DNA of 64,000 nucleotides, taken from contig JAGZKI010000001.1 in assembly GCA_018365265.1 (NCBI GenBank), forward strand, positions 1 to 64,000, read 5' to 3'. Shown piece after piece: positions 44,287 through 53,555 of this stretch; within the stretch, counting starts at the first letter, position 1; every line of letters begins with the position of its first letter. Below the pieces are notes generated by a model. That model was not told the DNA's origin. It did no database searches and saw only the letters and a program-made list of their open reading frames with translations. Origin of the DNA: Streptococcus parasanguinis. GTDB lineage: Bacteria > Bacillota > Bacilli > Lactobacillales > Streptococcaceae. A program made the position numbers and the translations under genes.

Positions 44287-45552
44287 TTATTGAAGTCGTT
44301 GAACACGTTTTAATTTACGTGTTGGGTCCCATTGGTAATCGATAAATTGAATACTTGGGAGAATGAATTGTTTTTGCTGAGCTAAGAGTTCAAATTGAGC
44401 AAAGATTGCTTGCTCCATAGACTCTGTCCGGTGACTCAAGGCAATGGTAATGGATCCATCTGCCAACTGAGTTACTTGATAGTCCTGAATATTTTCGACG
44501 AATAAAATGCACCGGCGAATAAAATCCGGATAGATCATCTGGCTGCTGCCATCTTCTTTTTTGAAATAGAAGATATCGTCCGATCGTCCTTCAATCTTTG
44601 CGATTCGAGTAAAGACGGAACCACAAGGGCAAGGGGACTTTTCTTCCACCAAAATATCATTGAGGCGGTAGCGATAGATGGGTTGGCTCGTTCGTTTGAA
44701 ATCCGTAATAATCGGATAAAAGCGGTTATCATCTAGATACTCTTTTTCGACATACAAAATATCTTCGTTGAGATGTAGATTGCCTTCTGAACAGGTACAA
44801 GCTAAAAACCCTTCTGTCGCTTGGTAGACCTGATCAACCTTGTCTAGTTGAAAAGCTTTGGCGATGGTCTGTGCATCTCGATCTTCTAGGATCTCTGCGA
44901 CAGAGACAACCTTGACGGGTTGGATCGCAAGTTGCAGATTGCTGACATAGTTAGCTAACTCAATCAAGGTCGAAGCTGGTGCGACCACAATGGTTGGTTG
45001 ATAGTCTTTGAGTCGCTCTAAATGCTCCTTGCTATCCTTGAAAATATCAAAATATTCCAAGCGAATAAGGCCTGAATTAATGGTTTGATAGAGTTCATTG
45101 TCCGCTCGTAAGAAAAAGGCAATGCGATGACCAAACAGTTTTCCTTTCGGTAGCATCTTGGCTAGAATCGCTGCAGCCCACATACTTCTTTCTTTTTCTG
45201 TGGTGACAAAAACTCCTCGGTGGCCGGAGGTTCCAGAAGACAAGCCTACTGCTACTTCTCCATTCATCTCAGTAAAATCTCGTGTTTGTTCTCCGCGAAT
45301 CGCCATGTCTAAAGCCTGATCTCGATCCACCCCTAGGGTATTGAGTTCATTGAAATGTGTCATCATGAAGGTTTTATCCATGGTTCCAAAGGATTCGGGA
45401 GAATGAGTCTGGAAATAGGGAGATTGAGAGGTGATAAAAGCATGGTAGCGTGCCAATTGCTTATCTTGGTATCGCTTCAAGGCCTCTTTTGAACGGAATC
45501 GGTGGCACCATCTGGTTTCAATAAAGGTTTTCAGAAAGACTGTTTTTTTCAT
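44287..45552 (-). CDS. CapK/F390-synthetase-like adenylate-forming enzyme
   Basis: This 421-residue protein belongs to the PaaK/CapK/F390-synthetase branch of adenylating enzymes. The P-loop reads GLSSGTSGHRG near residue 106. YRYRLNDILVEE and KIEGRSDDIFYFKKEDG are the A7/A8-type motifs, and CPCGS is a conserved cysteine pair. Such enzymes activate an acyl or aryl acid as its adenylate, often for transfer to CoA or a carrier. The start overlaps the end of the MBL gene by 35 bases, and KASIII follows 12 bases after its stop, so expression is tightly coupled. Confidence 0.85.
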   Translation of the reverse strand: MKKTVFLKTFIETRWCHRFRSKEALKRYQDKQLARYHAFITSQSPYFQTHSPESFGTMDKTFMMTHFNELNTLGVDRDQALDMAIRGEQTRDFTEMNGEVAVGLSSGTSGHRGVFVTTEKERSMWAAAILAKMLPKGKLFGHRIAFFLRADNELYQTINSGLIRLEYFDIFKDSKEHLERLKDYQPTIVVAPASTLIELANYVSNLQLAIQPVKVVSVAEILEDRDAQTIAKAFQLDKVDQVYQATEGFLACTCSEGNLHLNEDILYVEKEYLDDNRFYPIITDFKRTSQPIYRYRLNDILVEEKSPCPCGSVFTRIAKIEGRSDDIFYFKKEDGSSQMIYPDFIRRCILFVENIQDYQVTQLADGSITIALSHRTESMEQAIFAQFELLAQQKQFILPSIQFIDYQWDPTRKLKRVQRLQ

Positions 45553-46345
45553 TTAAAATCCTTTCAATCCGTTCTTGCGGGTCGTGGCTGACCACAACTT
45601 GAATGCCATCTTGCAAGAGTGTTTCCAGCAAATCAGCTCCTTTTAAATAAGCCTTCTTATCATCCTGAACCAAGGATGGAATGAGACGCATTTGCCGTGT
45701 GTAAGGCAAGAGCTCTACTCCCCAAGAAAGATCTGCTCCAATAAAGAGCTTGAGCTCATCCAGATAAAGACAGCCTTGCCCTCTCGCATGCCCATCGATG
45801 GACGAAACAAGAATGCTCCCATCCCCAAAAAGATCCGCAGTCGGGCGATAGGGGAAAGCAGGATGCCTTTGATCTGCTTTGAGACAAGTCACCCGATCTT
45901 TGAAATCAGCTGGCAAAAACTCTTTAAAAATTAGATCTTTAAATTTTGGTTTTTGGTACACCTCATAGACTTCCTGAGTGACAAAGAAATGAGCATTTGG
46001 AAAAAGTGCTGCTCCGCCAAGATGATCAGGGTGCAAATGCGAAAGAATCACATAGGAAATGGATGCTGGATCAATCTCCCGCTCTTGCAATAAATAATCG
46101 ATCTGGTCTTCTTTTTTCATCTGCATTGGGGTGGCTAGACGGTACCAGAAATACCGAGCTTTTTTCTTAATCTCGTAGTGATAGCCGGTATCGTACAAAA
46201 TATAGCCTTTTTCACGATGATGAATCAAAAAGACACCTGCAGGAAATTGCATTTTTTCATTTGGAATTCCTTTAAATAAGAGACCAGAATGACTGCTACA
46301 ATAGCCTGCTGGAAAATAATCAATGCGCTTGATCATGTTGGACAT
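45518..46345 (-). CDS. Metallo-beta-lactamase-fold hydrolase
   Basis: This protein of about 275 residues carries the di-metal motif SHLHPDHLGG, with further ligands in DGHARGQG and VVVSHDPQE. It resembles AHL-lactonase-like and PqsE-like MBL hydrolases. A thioesterase or lactonase role fits the neighbouring adenylating and condensing enzymes. The start is uncertain: GAAGGGA precedes ATG 46345, while ATG 46336 and a longer start at 46366 are also in frame. It overlaps both neighbours. Confidence 0.85.
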   Translation of the reverse strand: MSNMIKRIDYFPAGYCSSHSGLLFKGIPNEKMQFPAGVFLIHHREKGYILYDTGYHYEIKKKARYFWYRLATPMQMKKEDQIDYLLQEREIDPASISYVILSHLHPDHLGGAALFPNAHFFVTQEVYEVYQKPKFKDLIFKEFLPADFKDRVTCLKADQRHPAFPYRPTADLFGDGSILVSSIDGHARGQGCLYLDELKLFIGADLSWGVELLPYTRQMRLIPSLVQDDKKAYLKGADLLETLLQDGIQVVVSHDPQERIERILNEKNSLSENLY

Positions 46346-47297
46346 AGTTGTCAATCCCTTCTTCAATGGTCATTTTTGGATAGTAGCCAAGATCAGTTTG
46401 GGCCTTTTGAATATCGAGGGTTTGGCTATATCGAAGGAGATAATAGGTATAGCGAGTCAATGGGGGTTCGGCTTTCAGTTGAAAGAATCGATACACCCCT
46501 TCAAGGCTATAGGCCACACCTGCTACAAGACCTGCTGGAAGTTTCCGATAGCGAATCGGCTCTCCCAATCCCTTTAGTGTGGTTTCAATCAAATACTTAA
46601 AGGTCTTTGGTTCTCCATTTGTAATATTATAAACTTGTCCGTGTGCTTCTTTTGCTTCCAGAGCCAAGCGAATGGCTAGGGCAACATTCTCCACACAGGT
46701 CATATCCATGAGCTGCTCTCCTCCTCGAATCAAAGGAATTCCAATTTTTCGACTAAGGCGTAAGACACGAGGCAAAATACTGGTATCCCCTACGCCGAAT
46801 AATCCTCTTGGACGTAAGATGATACTTGGCACATCTGGATAGTCAGAAAAAAGTTTTTCAGACGCCAATTTGCTTTGGATGTAATTGTTGAGGTGATTTT
46901 CTTTTGGAGCATCGCTTTCCTTGATGTTAAATTGGTCTTTTCCAGCTGCGTAAATACTAGGAGAAGAGACGTAAACCAAGCGTTTTACTGCATATTCACG
47001 GCACAATTCAAGGATATTTTGAGTGCCAACTACATTCGCCTGATAGAAGGCCTTCCAAGGTCCCCAGGCAGTGGATAAAGCTCCAGCGTGAACCACAGCA
47101 TCAACAGACTGAAAGGCTTGTCTTAATTCCTCAATAGAGCTCAAATCCCCTTTAATAAATTGAACGCGCTCACCTTCCAGAGCCTTCCCAATTTTTTCGT
47201 TTCGGCCAAAGGCTACAATGGTATAATCGTGAGCCAACAACTCATCGATCACATATTTTCCAAGGAAGCCAGTCGCACCTGTTACAAGAATTTTCAT
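46320..47297 (-). CDS. NAD-dependent epimerase/dehydratase (3-beta-HSD-like)
   Basis: This 325-residue extended short-chain dehydrogenase has the NAD motif VTGATGFLGKYV at residues 5-16 and the catalytic YIQSK preceded by the Ser in YVSSPSIYA. RPRGLFGVGD is typical of the 3-beta-HSD/OleD branch. It would reduce a ketone or modify a sugar or acyl intermediate. The start overlaps the glycosyltransferase gene by 4 bases (ATGA), and the end overlaps the MBL gene. Confidence 0.88.
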   Translation of the reverse strand: MKILVTGATGFLGKYVIDELLAHDYTIVAFGRNEKIGKALEGERVQFIKGDLSSIEELRQAFQSVDAVVHAGALSTAWGPWKAFYQANVVGTQNILELCREYAVKRLVYVSSPSIYAAGKDQFNIKESDAPKENHLNNYIQSKLASEKLFSDYPDVPSIILRPRGLFGVGDTSILPRVLRLSRKIGIPLIRGGEQLMDMTCVENVALAIRLALEAKEAHGQVYNITNGEPKTFKYLIETTLKGLGEPIRYRKLPAGLVAGVAYSLEGVYRFFQLKAEPPLTRYTYYLLRYSQTLDIQKAQTDLGYYPKMTIEEGIDNYVQHDQAH

Positions 47298-48571
47298 AGT
47301 TTCCCATCCGTTCCACGTCTTAATAATCGTTGAATCTCAAACTCCAAGGTATCCAACGGCTTGTAGGTTTTTGAAAGTTTGTTTAATCTTTCTAACCTTT
47401 CCCAAGATTCTTTATCTAATAGGGCATTGAAACCTGCTTGAATCTCTTCGGTGCGATTGCGATGTGCTTGAAAAGCAATTCCTGCTTCTACTCCTCGAAT
47501 CGCATAGTCAAATTGGTCATAATCATGTGGCAAGATCAAGGCTGGTTTTTTAAATTCGATACACTGATAAAAGATTCCAGCTCCTCCATGGTGAATGACA
47601 TAGTCCATCTGCGGAATATATTCTTTGTAAGGCAGATAAGAGACGACCGTCACATTTGGCGCTACTTCTTCTTCAGAGAATTCCTTTGCCCCATCTCCTA
47701 AGGTGACGAAAAAGTGGCATTCTGGATGGTCTTTGGCCAACTGCTGGGTTTGCTGGAGCAAGTTCTCTTTTGCCCAAGGCAACTGGGTTCCACATGTCAC
47801 GAGTACCTTCGTCTTGTCCTCGTAAGGACTGAGATCTAAAGGATAATCTTCAGCTTTTTCAAGAGAAGTTCCCAAAGGGCCAAGCCACACATATTGATGA
47901 GGAAAGTGTGTCTTCAACTCTAGCTCCATCATCCCAATTCCAAAGATGGCATAAGGAGAGTAGATGGTCTCCACTCCATTTTGATTGTACAACTTGAAAT
48001 TGTAACGTTTTAAGCGTTTGCGTAAGAGGAAAGCCCCACAGTATTTTCCAATGCGCGTGAGTTTACGGCATAGTGCTTGGATCTTCTCTTCCTTCTTCGT
48101 ACGCGCGACTCCCATCCCTCCGAAGAAGCAAGGAGGACCATAAGGAGTTTCGATTGCAAATTGTGTTGCCATGGTGGTAATCCAAGGAATTTCTAACTCT
48201 TCTGCCACAAAGCCTGCTGATAGAGTGATAAAGTCAGCAATGACAATATCTGGACGGTTGACACGCCACTCCTCTAGCAATTGATCCGATACATGATTAA
48301 TCAAATCAAGACTCCTAGACAATTGCCGATAAGCTGAAAAGAGATTGTGTTTTTTATCGTTATTAGCCACACGTTCAAATACTTCTACTTTGTCCTCTAG
48401 AATCGGAACGACCGTGAAGCCGAGACTTTCTGTGACGGCTTTTTTCTGAGGACCCGTGAAAACTCGGATTTCCATAGTTGGATCATCTAATAAGGGTTTA
48501 ACGAGATTTAAAGTTGGGTACAGATGCCCACTCAAGGGAACAGCTACCACATCGATTTTAATTTTTTTCAT
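47294..48571 (-). CDS. Glycosyltransferase, GT1/MGT type
   Basis: This 425-residue GT-B fold enzyme of the macroside/UDP-glucosyltransferase family is first in the five-gene cluster. It opens VVAVPLSGHLYPTLNLVKPL. The donor-binding region reads VIHHGGAGIFYQCIEFKKP, followed by LPHDYDQFDYAIRG. It lacks a signal peptide or membrane helices. The family usually glycosylates small lipophilic acceptors, suggesting the cluster makes a glycosylated acyl product. The ribosome site is GGCAGGAAAAAATG-like and rather weak. Confidence 0.9.
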   Translation of the reverse strand: MKKIKIDVVAVPLSGHLYPTLNLVKPLLDDPTMEIRVFTGPQKKAVTESLGFTVVPILEDKVEVFERVANNDKKHNLFSAYRQLSRSLDLINHVSDQLLEEWRVNRPDIVIADFITLSAGFVAEELEIPWITTMATQFAIETPYGPPCFFGGMGVARTKKEEKIQALCRKLTRIGKYCGAFLLRKRLKRYNFKLYNQNGVETIYSPYAIFGIGMMELELKTHFPHQYVWLGPLGTSLEKAEDYPLDLSPYEDKTKVLVTCGTQLPWAKENLLQQTQQLAKDHPECHFFVTLGDGAKEFSEEEVAPNVTVVSYLPYKEYIPQMDYVIHHGGAGIFYQCIEFKKPALILPHDYDQFDYAIRGVEAGIAFQAHRNRTEEIQAGFNALLDKESWERLERLNKLSKTYKPLDTLEFEIQRLLRRGTDGKL

Positions 48572-48622
48572 TTTTTCCTGCCTTATATCTTTTTTTAGAT
48601 CTAAAACTAGCTTCTATCTATT

Positions 48623-48630
48623 AATTCGTA
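48623..48630 (-). promoter_or_regulatory. Cin-box-like site upstream of the glycosyltransferase cluster
   Basis: The minus strand reads TACGAATT after a run of T residues, one base off the ComX box TACGAATA. It lies 52 bases upstream of the first gene. The final A is normally conserved, so this may be chance in AT-rich DNA. Confidence 0.3.
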
Positions 48631-48713
48631 AAAAAAAATCAAAAATTGAAGAAAAAATAAAAATTTTCAATGTTGCCTTTACTATCACTATTTAGAAAGA
48701 ATGATTTCAACCT

Positions 48714-48790
48714 AAAAAAAGCTCCCAAATGCCAAAGAGAGTGAGCCTCTCACACATTTGAAGAGTTTTCTATTTTTACGATTTGCGAGC
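48714..48790 (-). terminator. Terminator of the GntR gene
   Basis: On the minus strand AAGCTC-CAAAT near the stop pairs with ATTTG-GAGCTT, enclosing a second hairpin (CAAATG..CATTTG, GAGAG..CTCTC), followed by seven T residues. Confidence 0.8.
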
Positions 48791-49489
48791 TTAGTTATTT
48801 TCTAAATAAAATTCGAACCGCTCGCCGACATACTGACTTTTTACATACTCAAAAGCCGTCCCATCTTCAAAATAGGAAACCTGTGTCAGACCTAAAATAG
48901 CCTGCCCTTTTGAAATCTGTAAGTACTCCGCAATCTTATCCTTGGCCAATCGCGCATAGATGGTCTGGTGCGACTTTCCAATCTTATAGCCATGACGCTC
49001 CAAGGTTTGGAAGAAATGGCTGGTAACCTCTTCACGATTGAAATTCTTAATAAATTTCTCTGGAATAGAGGCCACTTCATAAACAACAGGGATCCCATCG
49101 GCATACCGGACCCGCTCCATCCGAATGATGGTTTCTGTCTTATCAATGCCCAATTTATCCACTTCTTGGAGGCTAGGAATGGTTTTCCGGTAAGAAATCA
49201 CTTGGCTAGAAGGTTCCTTGCCTTGCGATTTCATAATCTCTGTAAAACTGGTTGTGCCCCGCATTTTTTCTTGAACGCGCGTGCTGGTGATAAAGGTACC
49301 ACTTCCTACTCGTCTTTCAAGCACTCCTTCTTCAACCAGAAGGGTAATGGCCTGACGAAGCGTCATCCGACTCACTTGAAATTTCTCAGCTAGATCGCGT
49401 TCGCTGGGAAGACGCTCCCCGATTTTCCATATTTTTTGATCAATCTCAGACTTAATCTGATCATGAATTTGAATATAAGCTGGAATCAT
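48791..49489 (-). CDS. GntR/HutC-family transcriptional regulator
   Basis: This 232-residue regulator has an N-terminal winged helix (RLPSERDLAEKFQVSRMTLRQAI) and a C-terminal UTRA effector domain. The family senses small molecules, often sugar phosphates. It is divergent from guaA, a pairing I recall as conserved in streptococci. A terminator separates it from the glycosyltransferase cluster, so it need not control that cluster. The ligand is unknown. Confidence 0.92.
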   Translation of the reverse strand: MIPAYIQIHDQIKSEIDQKIWKIGERLPSERDLAEKFQVSRMTLRQAITLLVEEGVLERRVGSGTFITSTRVQEKMRGTTSFTEIMKSQGKEPSSQVISYRKTIPSLQEVDKLGIDKTETIIRMERVRYADGIPVVYEVASIPEKFIKNFNREEVTSHFFQTLERHGYKIGKSHQTIYARLAKDKIAEYLQISKGQAILGLTQVSYFEDGTAFEYVKSQYVGERFEFYLENN

Positions 49490-49553
49490 AACCTTGCTCT
49501 TTCTCTGTGTTATCTCTATTGTAGCGTAAAATTCCTAATTCTTCAATCAGAGA

Positions 49554-49583
49554 TTGGTAAAGACAAGGCTTTTGTGTTAGAAT
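49554..49583 (+). promoter_or_regulatory. Promoter of guaA
   Basis: TTGGTA and TAGAAT are separated by 18 bases, 34 bases upstream of the ATG. Confidence 0.55.
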
Positions 49584-49617
49584 AGAGGAAAGTAAATTTC
49601 TTTAAGAAGGGGATAAG

Positions 49618-51183
49618 ATGACAAACCTATCAACTGATTTGCATGATGTTGAAAAAATCATTGTGCTTGACTACGGTAGCCAATACAATCAGCTTATTTC
49701 ACGGCGTATTCGTGAAATTGGTGTCTTCTCAGAGTTGAAGAGCCACAAGATTTCTGCTGATGAAGTTCGTGCAATCAATCCAGTCGGGATCGTTCTTTCA
49801 GGCGGACCAAACTCTGTATACGAGGAAGGTTCTTTTGATATCGATCCTGAAATTTTCGAACTCGGTATTCCAATCCTTGGAATCTGTTACGGGATGCAAT
49901 TATTGACCCATAAATTGGGCGGGAAGGTCGTTCCTGCAGGTGATGCTGGTAACCGTGAATATGGTCAATCTGAATTGACTTTGACAGAGTCTTCTGCTCT
50001 TTTTGCCGGTACACCAGACAAACAATTAGTCTTGATGAGCCATGGAGATGCTGTTACAGAAATTCCGGCTGACTTTATCCGCACTGGTACTTCTGCTGAC
50101 TGTCCATTTGCATCGATTGAAAATCCAGACAAGAAAATCTACGGAATCCAATTCCACCCTGAGGTTCGTCACTCTGTTCACGGTTATGACATCTTGCGTA
50201 ACTTTGCCTTGAACATCTGTGGGGCTAAAGGTGACTGGACCATGGACAACTTCATTGACATGCAGATCAAAAAAATCCGTGAAACCGTCGGAGACAAACG
50301 TGTCCTTCTTGGTCTTTCAGGTGGTGTTGACTCTTCAGTTGTTGGGGTTCTTCTCCAAAAAGCCATCGGCGATCAATTGATCTGTATCTTTGTAGACCAC
50401 GGTCTTCTTCGTAAAGGAGAAGCTGACCAAGTGATGGATATGCTTGGTGGTAAGTTTGGTTTGAACATTGTCAAAGCAGATGCTGCCAAACGATTCTTGG
50501 ATAAATTGGCTGGTGTATCTGACCCTGAACAAAAACGGAAAATTATCGGTAACGAGTTTGTGTATGTCTTTGATGATGAAGCAAGCAAACTCAAAGACGT
50601 GAAATTCTTGGCACAAGGAACTCTCTATACAGACGTTATCGAGTCAGGTACAGATACTGCTCAAACCATCAAGTCTCACCACAACGTTGGTGGTCTTCCA
50701 GAAGACATGCAGTTTGAACTCATCGAACCACTCAACACTCTTTACAAGGATGAGGTTCGTGCCCTTGGTACAGAGCTTGGTATGCCAGACCACATCGTAT
50801 GGCGCCAACCATTCCCAGGACCAGGACTTGCTATCCGTGTCATGGGTGAAATCACTGAAGAAAAACTTGAAACAGTCCGTGAATCAGATGCTATCCTCCG
50901 TGAAGAAATCGCCAAAGCAGGTCTTGACCGCGACATCTGGCAATACTTTACTGTTAACACTGGCGTTCGTTCAGTAGGTGTTATGGGTGACGGCCGTACC
51001 TACGACTATACGATTGCCATTCGTGCTATCACTTCTATCGACGGAATGACAGCTGACTTTGCGAAGATTCCATGGGAAGTCCTCCAAAAAATCTCAGTCC
51101 GTATCGTAAACGAAGTTGACCATGTCAACCGCATCGTCTATGATATCACAAGTAAACCACCTGCAACTGTAGAGTGGGAATGA
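49618..51183 (+). CDS. guaA: GMP synthase (glutamine-hydrolysing)
   Basis: This 521-residue enzyme converts XMP to GMP. The class-I glutamine amidotransferase domain has its Cys in GICYGMQLL and the His in FHPEVRH. The ATP-pyrophosphatase domain has [10 protein letters not shown] near residue 235, and the C-terminal dimer domain ends [22 protein letters not shown] precedes the ATG. It is one of only two + strand genes after the terminus. Its 3' end is a common integration site for mobile elements, and an AT-rich island follows. Confidence 0.97.
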   Translation: MTNLSTDLHDVEKIIVLDYGSQYNQLISRRIREIGVFSELKSHKISADEVRAINPVGIVLSGGPNSVYEEGSFDIDPEIFELGIPILGICYGMQLLTHKLGGKVVPAGDAGNREYGQSELTLTESSALFAGTPDKQLVLMSHGDAVTEIPADFIRTGTSADCPFASIENPDKKIYGIQFHPEVRHSVHGYDILRNFALNICGAKGDWTMDNFIDMQIKKIRETVGDKRVLLGLSGGVDSSVVGVLLQKAIGDQLICIFVDHGLLRKGEADQVMDMLGGKFGLNIVKADAAKRFLDKLAGVSDPEQKRKIIGNEFVYVFDDEASKLKDVKFLAQGTLYTDVIESGTDTAQTIKSHHNVGGLPEDMQFELIEPLNTLYKDEVRALGTELGMPDHIVWRQPFPGPGLAIRVMGEITEEKLETVRESDAILREEIAKAGLDRDIWQYFTVNTGVRSVGVMGDGRTYDYTIAIRAITSIDGMTADFAKIPWEVLQKISVRIVNEVDHVNRIVYDITSKPPATVEWE

Positions 51184-51279
51184 TTTATAAACATGATTTG
51201 AAGTGAAATGGTTGTTTTAACAGCACTTTAGGTTATTATAAAATGTTAAAAATCAATCAAAATTGATTGGTTCCCCACC

Positions 51280-51317
51280 AAAATCCCCACCAGAAAACTG
51301 ATCTGATGGGGATTTTT
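51280..51317 (+). terminator. Terminator after guaA
   Basis: AAAATCCCCA pairs with TGGGGATTTT around a loop of about 17 bases and is followed by T residues. A small hairpin AATCAA/TTGATT precedes it. Nothing else coding is seen up to 51488. Confidence 0.75.
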
Positions 51318-51414
51318 ATTTTAAGCACATTATAGTTTCTTCTACATAAGTAGACATCGTATCTCGTTTTGAGGCTGGGATATTAAACAATAATGTAGTA
51401 AATTGTGTCATAGA

Positions 51415-51464
51415 AATAAATCCCTTATAGTAGTATTTCGTAATTCTACTATAAGGGATTTATT
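51415..51464. terminator. Large perfect stem-loop, probable bidirectional terminator
   Basis: Two 19-base arms, the left beginning AATAAATCCC and the right ending GGGATTTATT, are perfectly complementary around 12 bases. It lies just beyond the 3' end of the minus-strand GH2-like gene. T-rich flanks exist on both sides. Confidence 0.65.
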
Positions 51465-51488
51465 CTTTTCGTTTTTACACAACTTCTC

Positions 51489-52301
51489 CTATACTATCTT
51501 AACTTTTGTTATAGCTGTTTCTATTATTGTTCCATCATCAATTATTAACAATTCTACAAAAGAAATCGCTAAATAATTTATATCTAAATCATATCTTTTT
51601 TCAATTTTATTAGTATAATCTATATTCTCTTTAAAAATAATATTTTTTTCTTTATCATATATATCAATACTAATTATAGCGCTATTAGAATATCCATTTA
51701 ATAAGCAATCAATGATTAATGTCGTTTTATTTAAATTTTGACTATTTCCTAATACAGCGTTAAAATCATATACATGTAGTTTAGGAGTACTATAAATAAT
51801 GCTCTCCGAAATTTTGTGTAAGATTGAATCTAACGTTGAATCTAGCATCACATTATTGTTTTGTTTTTCTTCTTCAATAGAGCATACCTTAATTATAAGT
51901 TCATTTTCCTCCAAACGAAGCAAATTTGTAATTTCAAATTCTATAGACTGTTCAAGTCCCTTCGAAAATCCAACAAAGCGCCCATTCATCCAAATATACA
52001 CGGGAAGATTTAAGCTTTGCATTTTCAAGATAATATTTTTAGTAATTAATTTATCTTCAACTTTAAAATGATTAAACAAAGTTACCAATGTAGATTCGTC
52101 ATCACCATTTTTTTCATTGAAATCTGATTTCATGTAAGTCCAATTACTGTTTAAGTGCATCTTATCTATTTGAAAACAGTCTAGTTGTTTTATATCTACA
52201 TATTTATCAAAATAATAATGCTCAGAATGTTCAGGTAATTGATTGACTCCTGTTATAGCAGAATTTTTCAACCAGCTATATTCTACTTTAATATTTTTCA
52301 T
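51489..52301 (-). CDS. GH2-type sugar-binding domain protein without a catalytic domain
   Basis: This 270-residue, strongly AT-rich gene encodes a protein whose middle part (VYIWMNGRFVGFSKG, then EFEITNLLRLEENELIIKV) reads like the N-terminal jelly-roll domain of LacZ-type beta-galactosidases. The following beta-rich segment may be the GH2 immunoglobulin-like domain. The TIM-barrel catalytic domain is absent, so it is either a remnant or a stand-alone binding protein; the frame is intact. No signal peptide is seen. A terminator separates it from aguA. Base composition suggests acquisition with the island. Confidence 0.7.
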   Translation of the reverse strand: MKNIKVEYSWLKNSAITGVNQLPEHSEHYYFDKYVDIKQLDCFQIDKMHLNSNWTYMKSDFNEKNGDDESTLVTLFNHFKVEDKLITKNIILKMQSLNLPVYIWMNGRFVGFSKGLEQSIEFEITNLLRLEENELIIKVCSIEEEKQNNNVMLDSTLDSILHKISESIIYSTPKLHVYDFNAVLGNSQNLNKTTLIIDCLLNGYSNSAIISIDIYDKEKNIIFKENIDYTNKIEKRYDLDINYLAISFVELLIIDDGTIIETAITKVKIV

Positions 52302-52368
52302 CTCTAATACCTCTTAGTAAAGTAATTTATCTTCATATTCCTACGTCTACTTAATGCGATATATTAGA

Positions 52369-52398
52369 AAAAACAGAGTCTGCTTTACCAGACTCTGC
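52369..52398 (-). terminator. Terminator of the agu operon
   Basis: CAGAGTCTG pairs perfectly with CAGACTCTG around a 6-base loop; TTTTTT follows on the minus strand. Confidence 0.9.
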
Positions 52399-52403
52399 AT
52401 ATG

Positions 52404-53516
52404 TTATTTCGTTGCTGGTTGTTGCTGTGTAATACAGTGAATATTACCACCACCATATGCAATCTCTGTAGTTTCAACTCCAACAACTTTACGATCAGGG
52501 AACATCGCTTGGACTTGTTCAACCGCTAATGCATCGTTCTCATCACCATATTGAGGGAGAATAATTCCTCCATTCACTATTAAGAAATTCAAATATGATG
52601 CGATTGCAACTTCTCCTTCCTCTCTTGGAATAGCCCCTTCTGAAAAATCAATCGTATCTGCATCTTTTAGATAGCATGGCTTCTTAGTAACGCACATTTT
52701 ATGTACTTTTAATTTTCTGCCTTTTGCATCTGTTTGTTCACTTAGGAATTCAAACGCTGCTTTTGCTTCCTTGTAGAAAGGATGGCTTTCATCTTCAGTG
52801 TAAATACATGCAACTTCACCAGGTTTTACAAAACATGCTACATCATCAATATGACCATTCGTTTCATATGGGTCAATACCATCTTTCACCCAAATTACTT
52901 TTTCACAATTCAAATAGTCTTTTAATTTTTGTTCAATTTCTTCTTTTGACAAATGTGGGTTTCGACTTGGATGAAGAAGACACATTTCAGTAACCATCAC
53001 TGTACCTTCACCATCAACGTGAATTGATCCACCTTCTAAAACAAAATCATCTGTTTTATAAGAATCAGTATTTGTTAATTCACAAACTTTTCTTGCAACA
53101 AGCGCATCTTGATCCCAAGGGAAATAGAGTCCATCGACTAGACCTCCCCAAGCATTAAATTCCCAATCTACTGCACGACGTTCACCTTTATCATTTATAA
53201 GAAATGTAGGACCACAGTCGCGAATCCACGAATCATCATTTGTCATCTCAATTACTCTGATATTTTCGCAATTAAGAGCAGATACACGAGCTATAGCATT
53301 TTCAAATTGAAGAGGTGGTACACAAAGTGAAACTGGTTCAAATTCACTAATGGCTTTGGCAACATCTAAAAATGCTTTTTGAGCAGGTTTGGCTCCTAAA
53401 CGCCAATTATCATTTCGCCATGGCCATAACATCCAAATTTGTTCTTGTTCTTCGAATTCTCCTGGCATTCGAAATCCATCTACTTTAGGGGTTGTCCCCA
53501 CAATACGTTTAGACAT
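52404..53516 (-). CDS. aguA: Agmatine deiminase
   Basis: This 370-residue guanidino-group-modifying enzyme hydrolyses agmatine to N-carbamoylputrescine and ammonia. The nucleophilic Cys is in GGGNIHCITQQ near the C-terminus. NDDSWIRDCGPTFLI and VLEGGSIHVDGEG carry the substrate-binding acids, and TNGHIDDVACF the His. It closes the aguB-aguD-aguA operon. AAGGAGG precedes the ATG. Confidence 0.96.
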   Translation of the reverse strand: MSKRIVGTTPKVDGFRMPGEFEEQEQIWMLWPWRNDNWRLGAKPAQKAFLDVAKAISEFEPVSLCVPPLQFENAIARVSALNCENIRVIEMTNDDSWIRDCGPTFLINDKGERRAVDWEFNAWGGLVDGLYFPWDQDALVARKVCELTNTDSYKTDDFVLEGGSIHVDGEGTVMVTEMCLLHPSRNPHLSKEEIEQKLKDYLNCEKVIWVKDGIDPYETNGHIDDVACFVKPGEVACIYTEDESHPFYKEAKAAFEFLSEQTDAKGRKLKVHKMCVTKKPCYLKDADTIDFSEGAIPREEGEVAIASYLNFLIVNGGIILPQYGDENDALAVEQVQAMFPDRKVVGVETTEIAYGGGNIHCITQQQPATK

Positions 53517-53555
53517 CTCAAGTCCTCCTTTTATTGTATTGGTATTTAGTTACTA

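Noticed and set aside
51256..51300. Minus-strand reading FLVGILVGNQ near guaA, like the end of some phage integrases
   Set aside because: Only about ten residues fit, and the same bases form the guaA terminator; no further integrase sequence or attachment repeat is seen.
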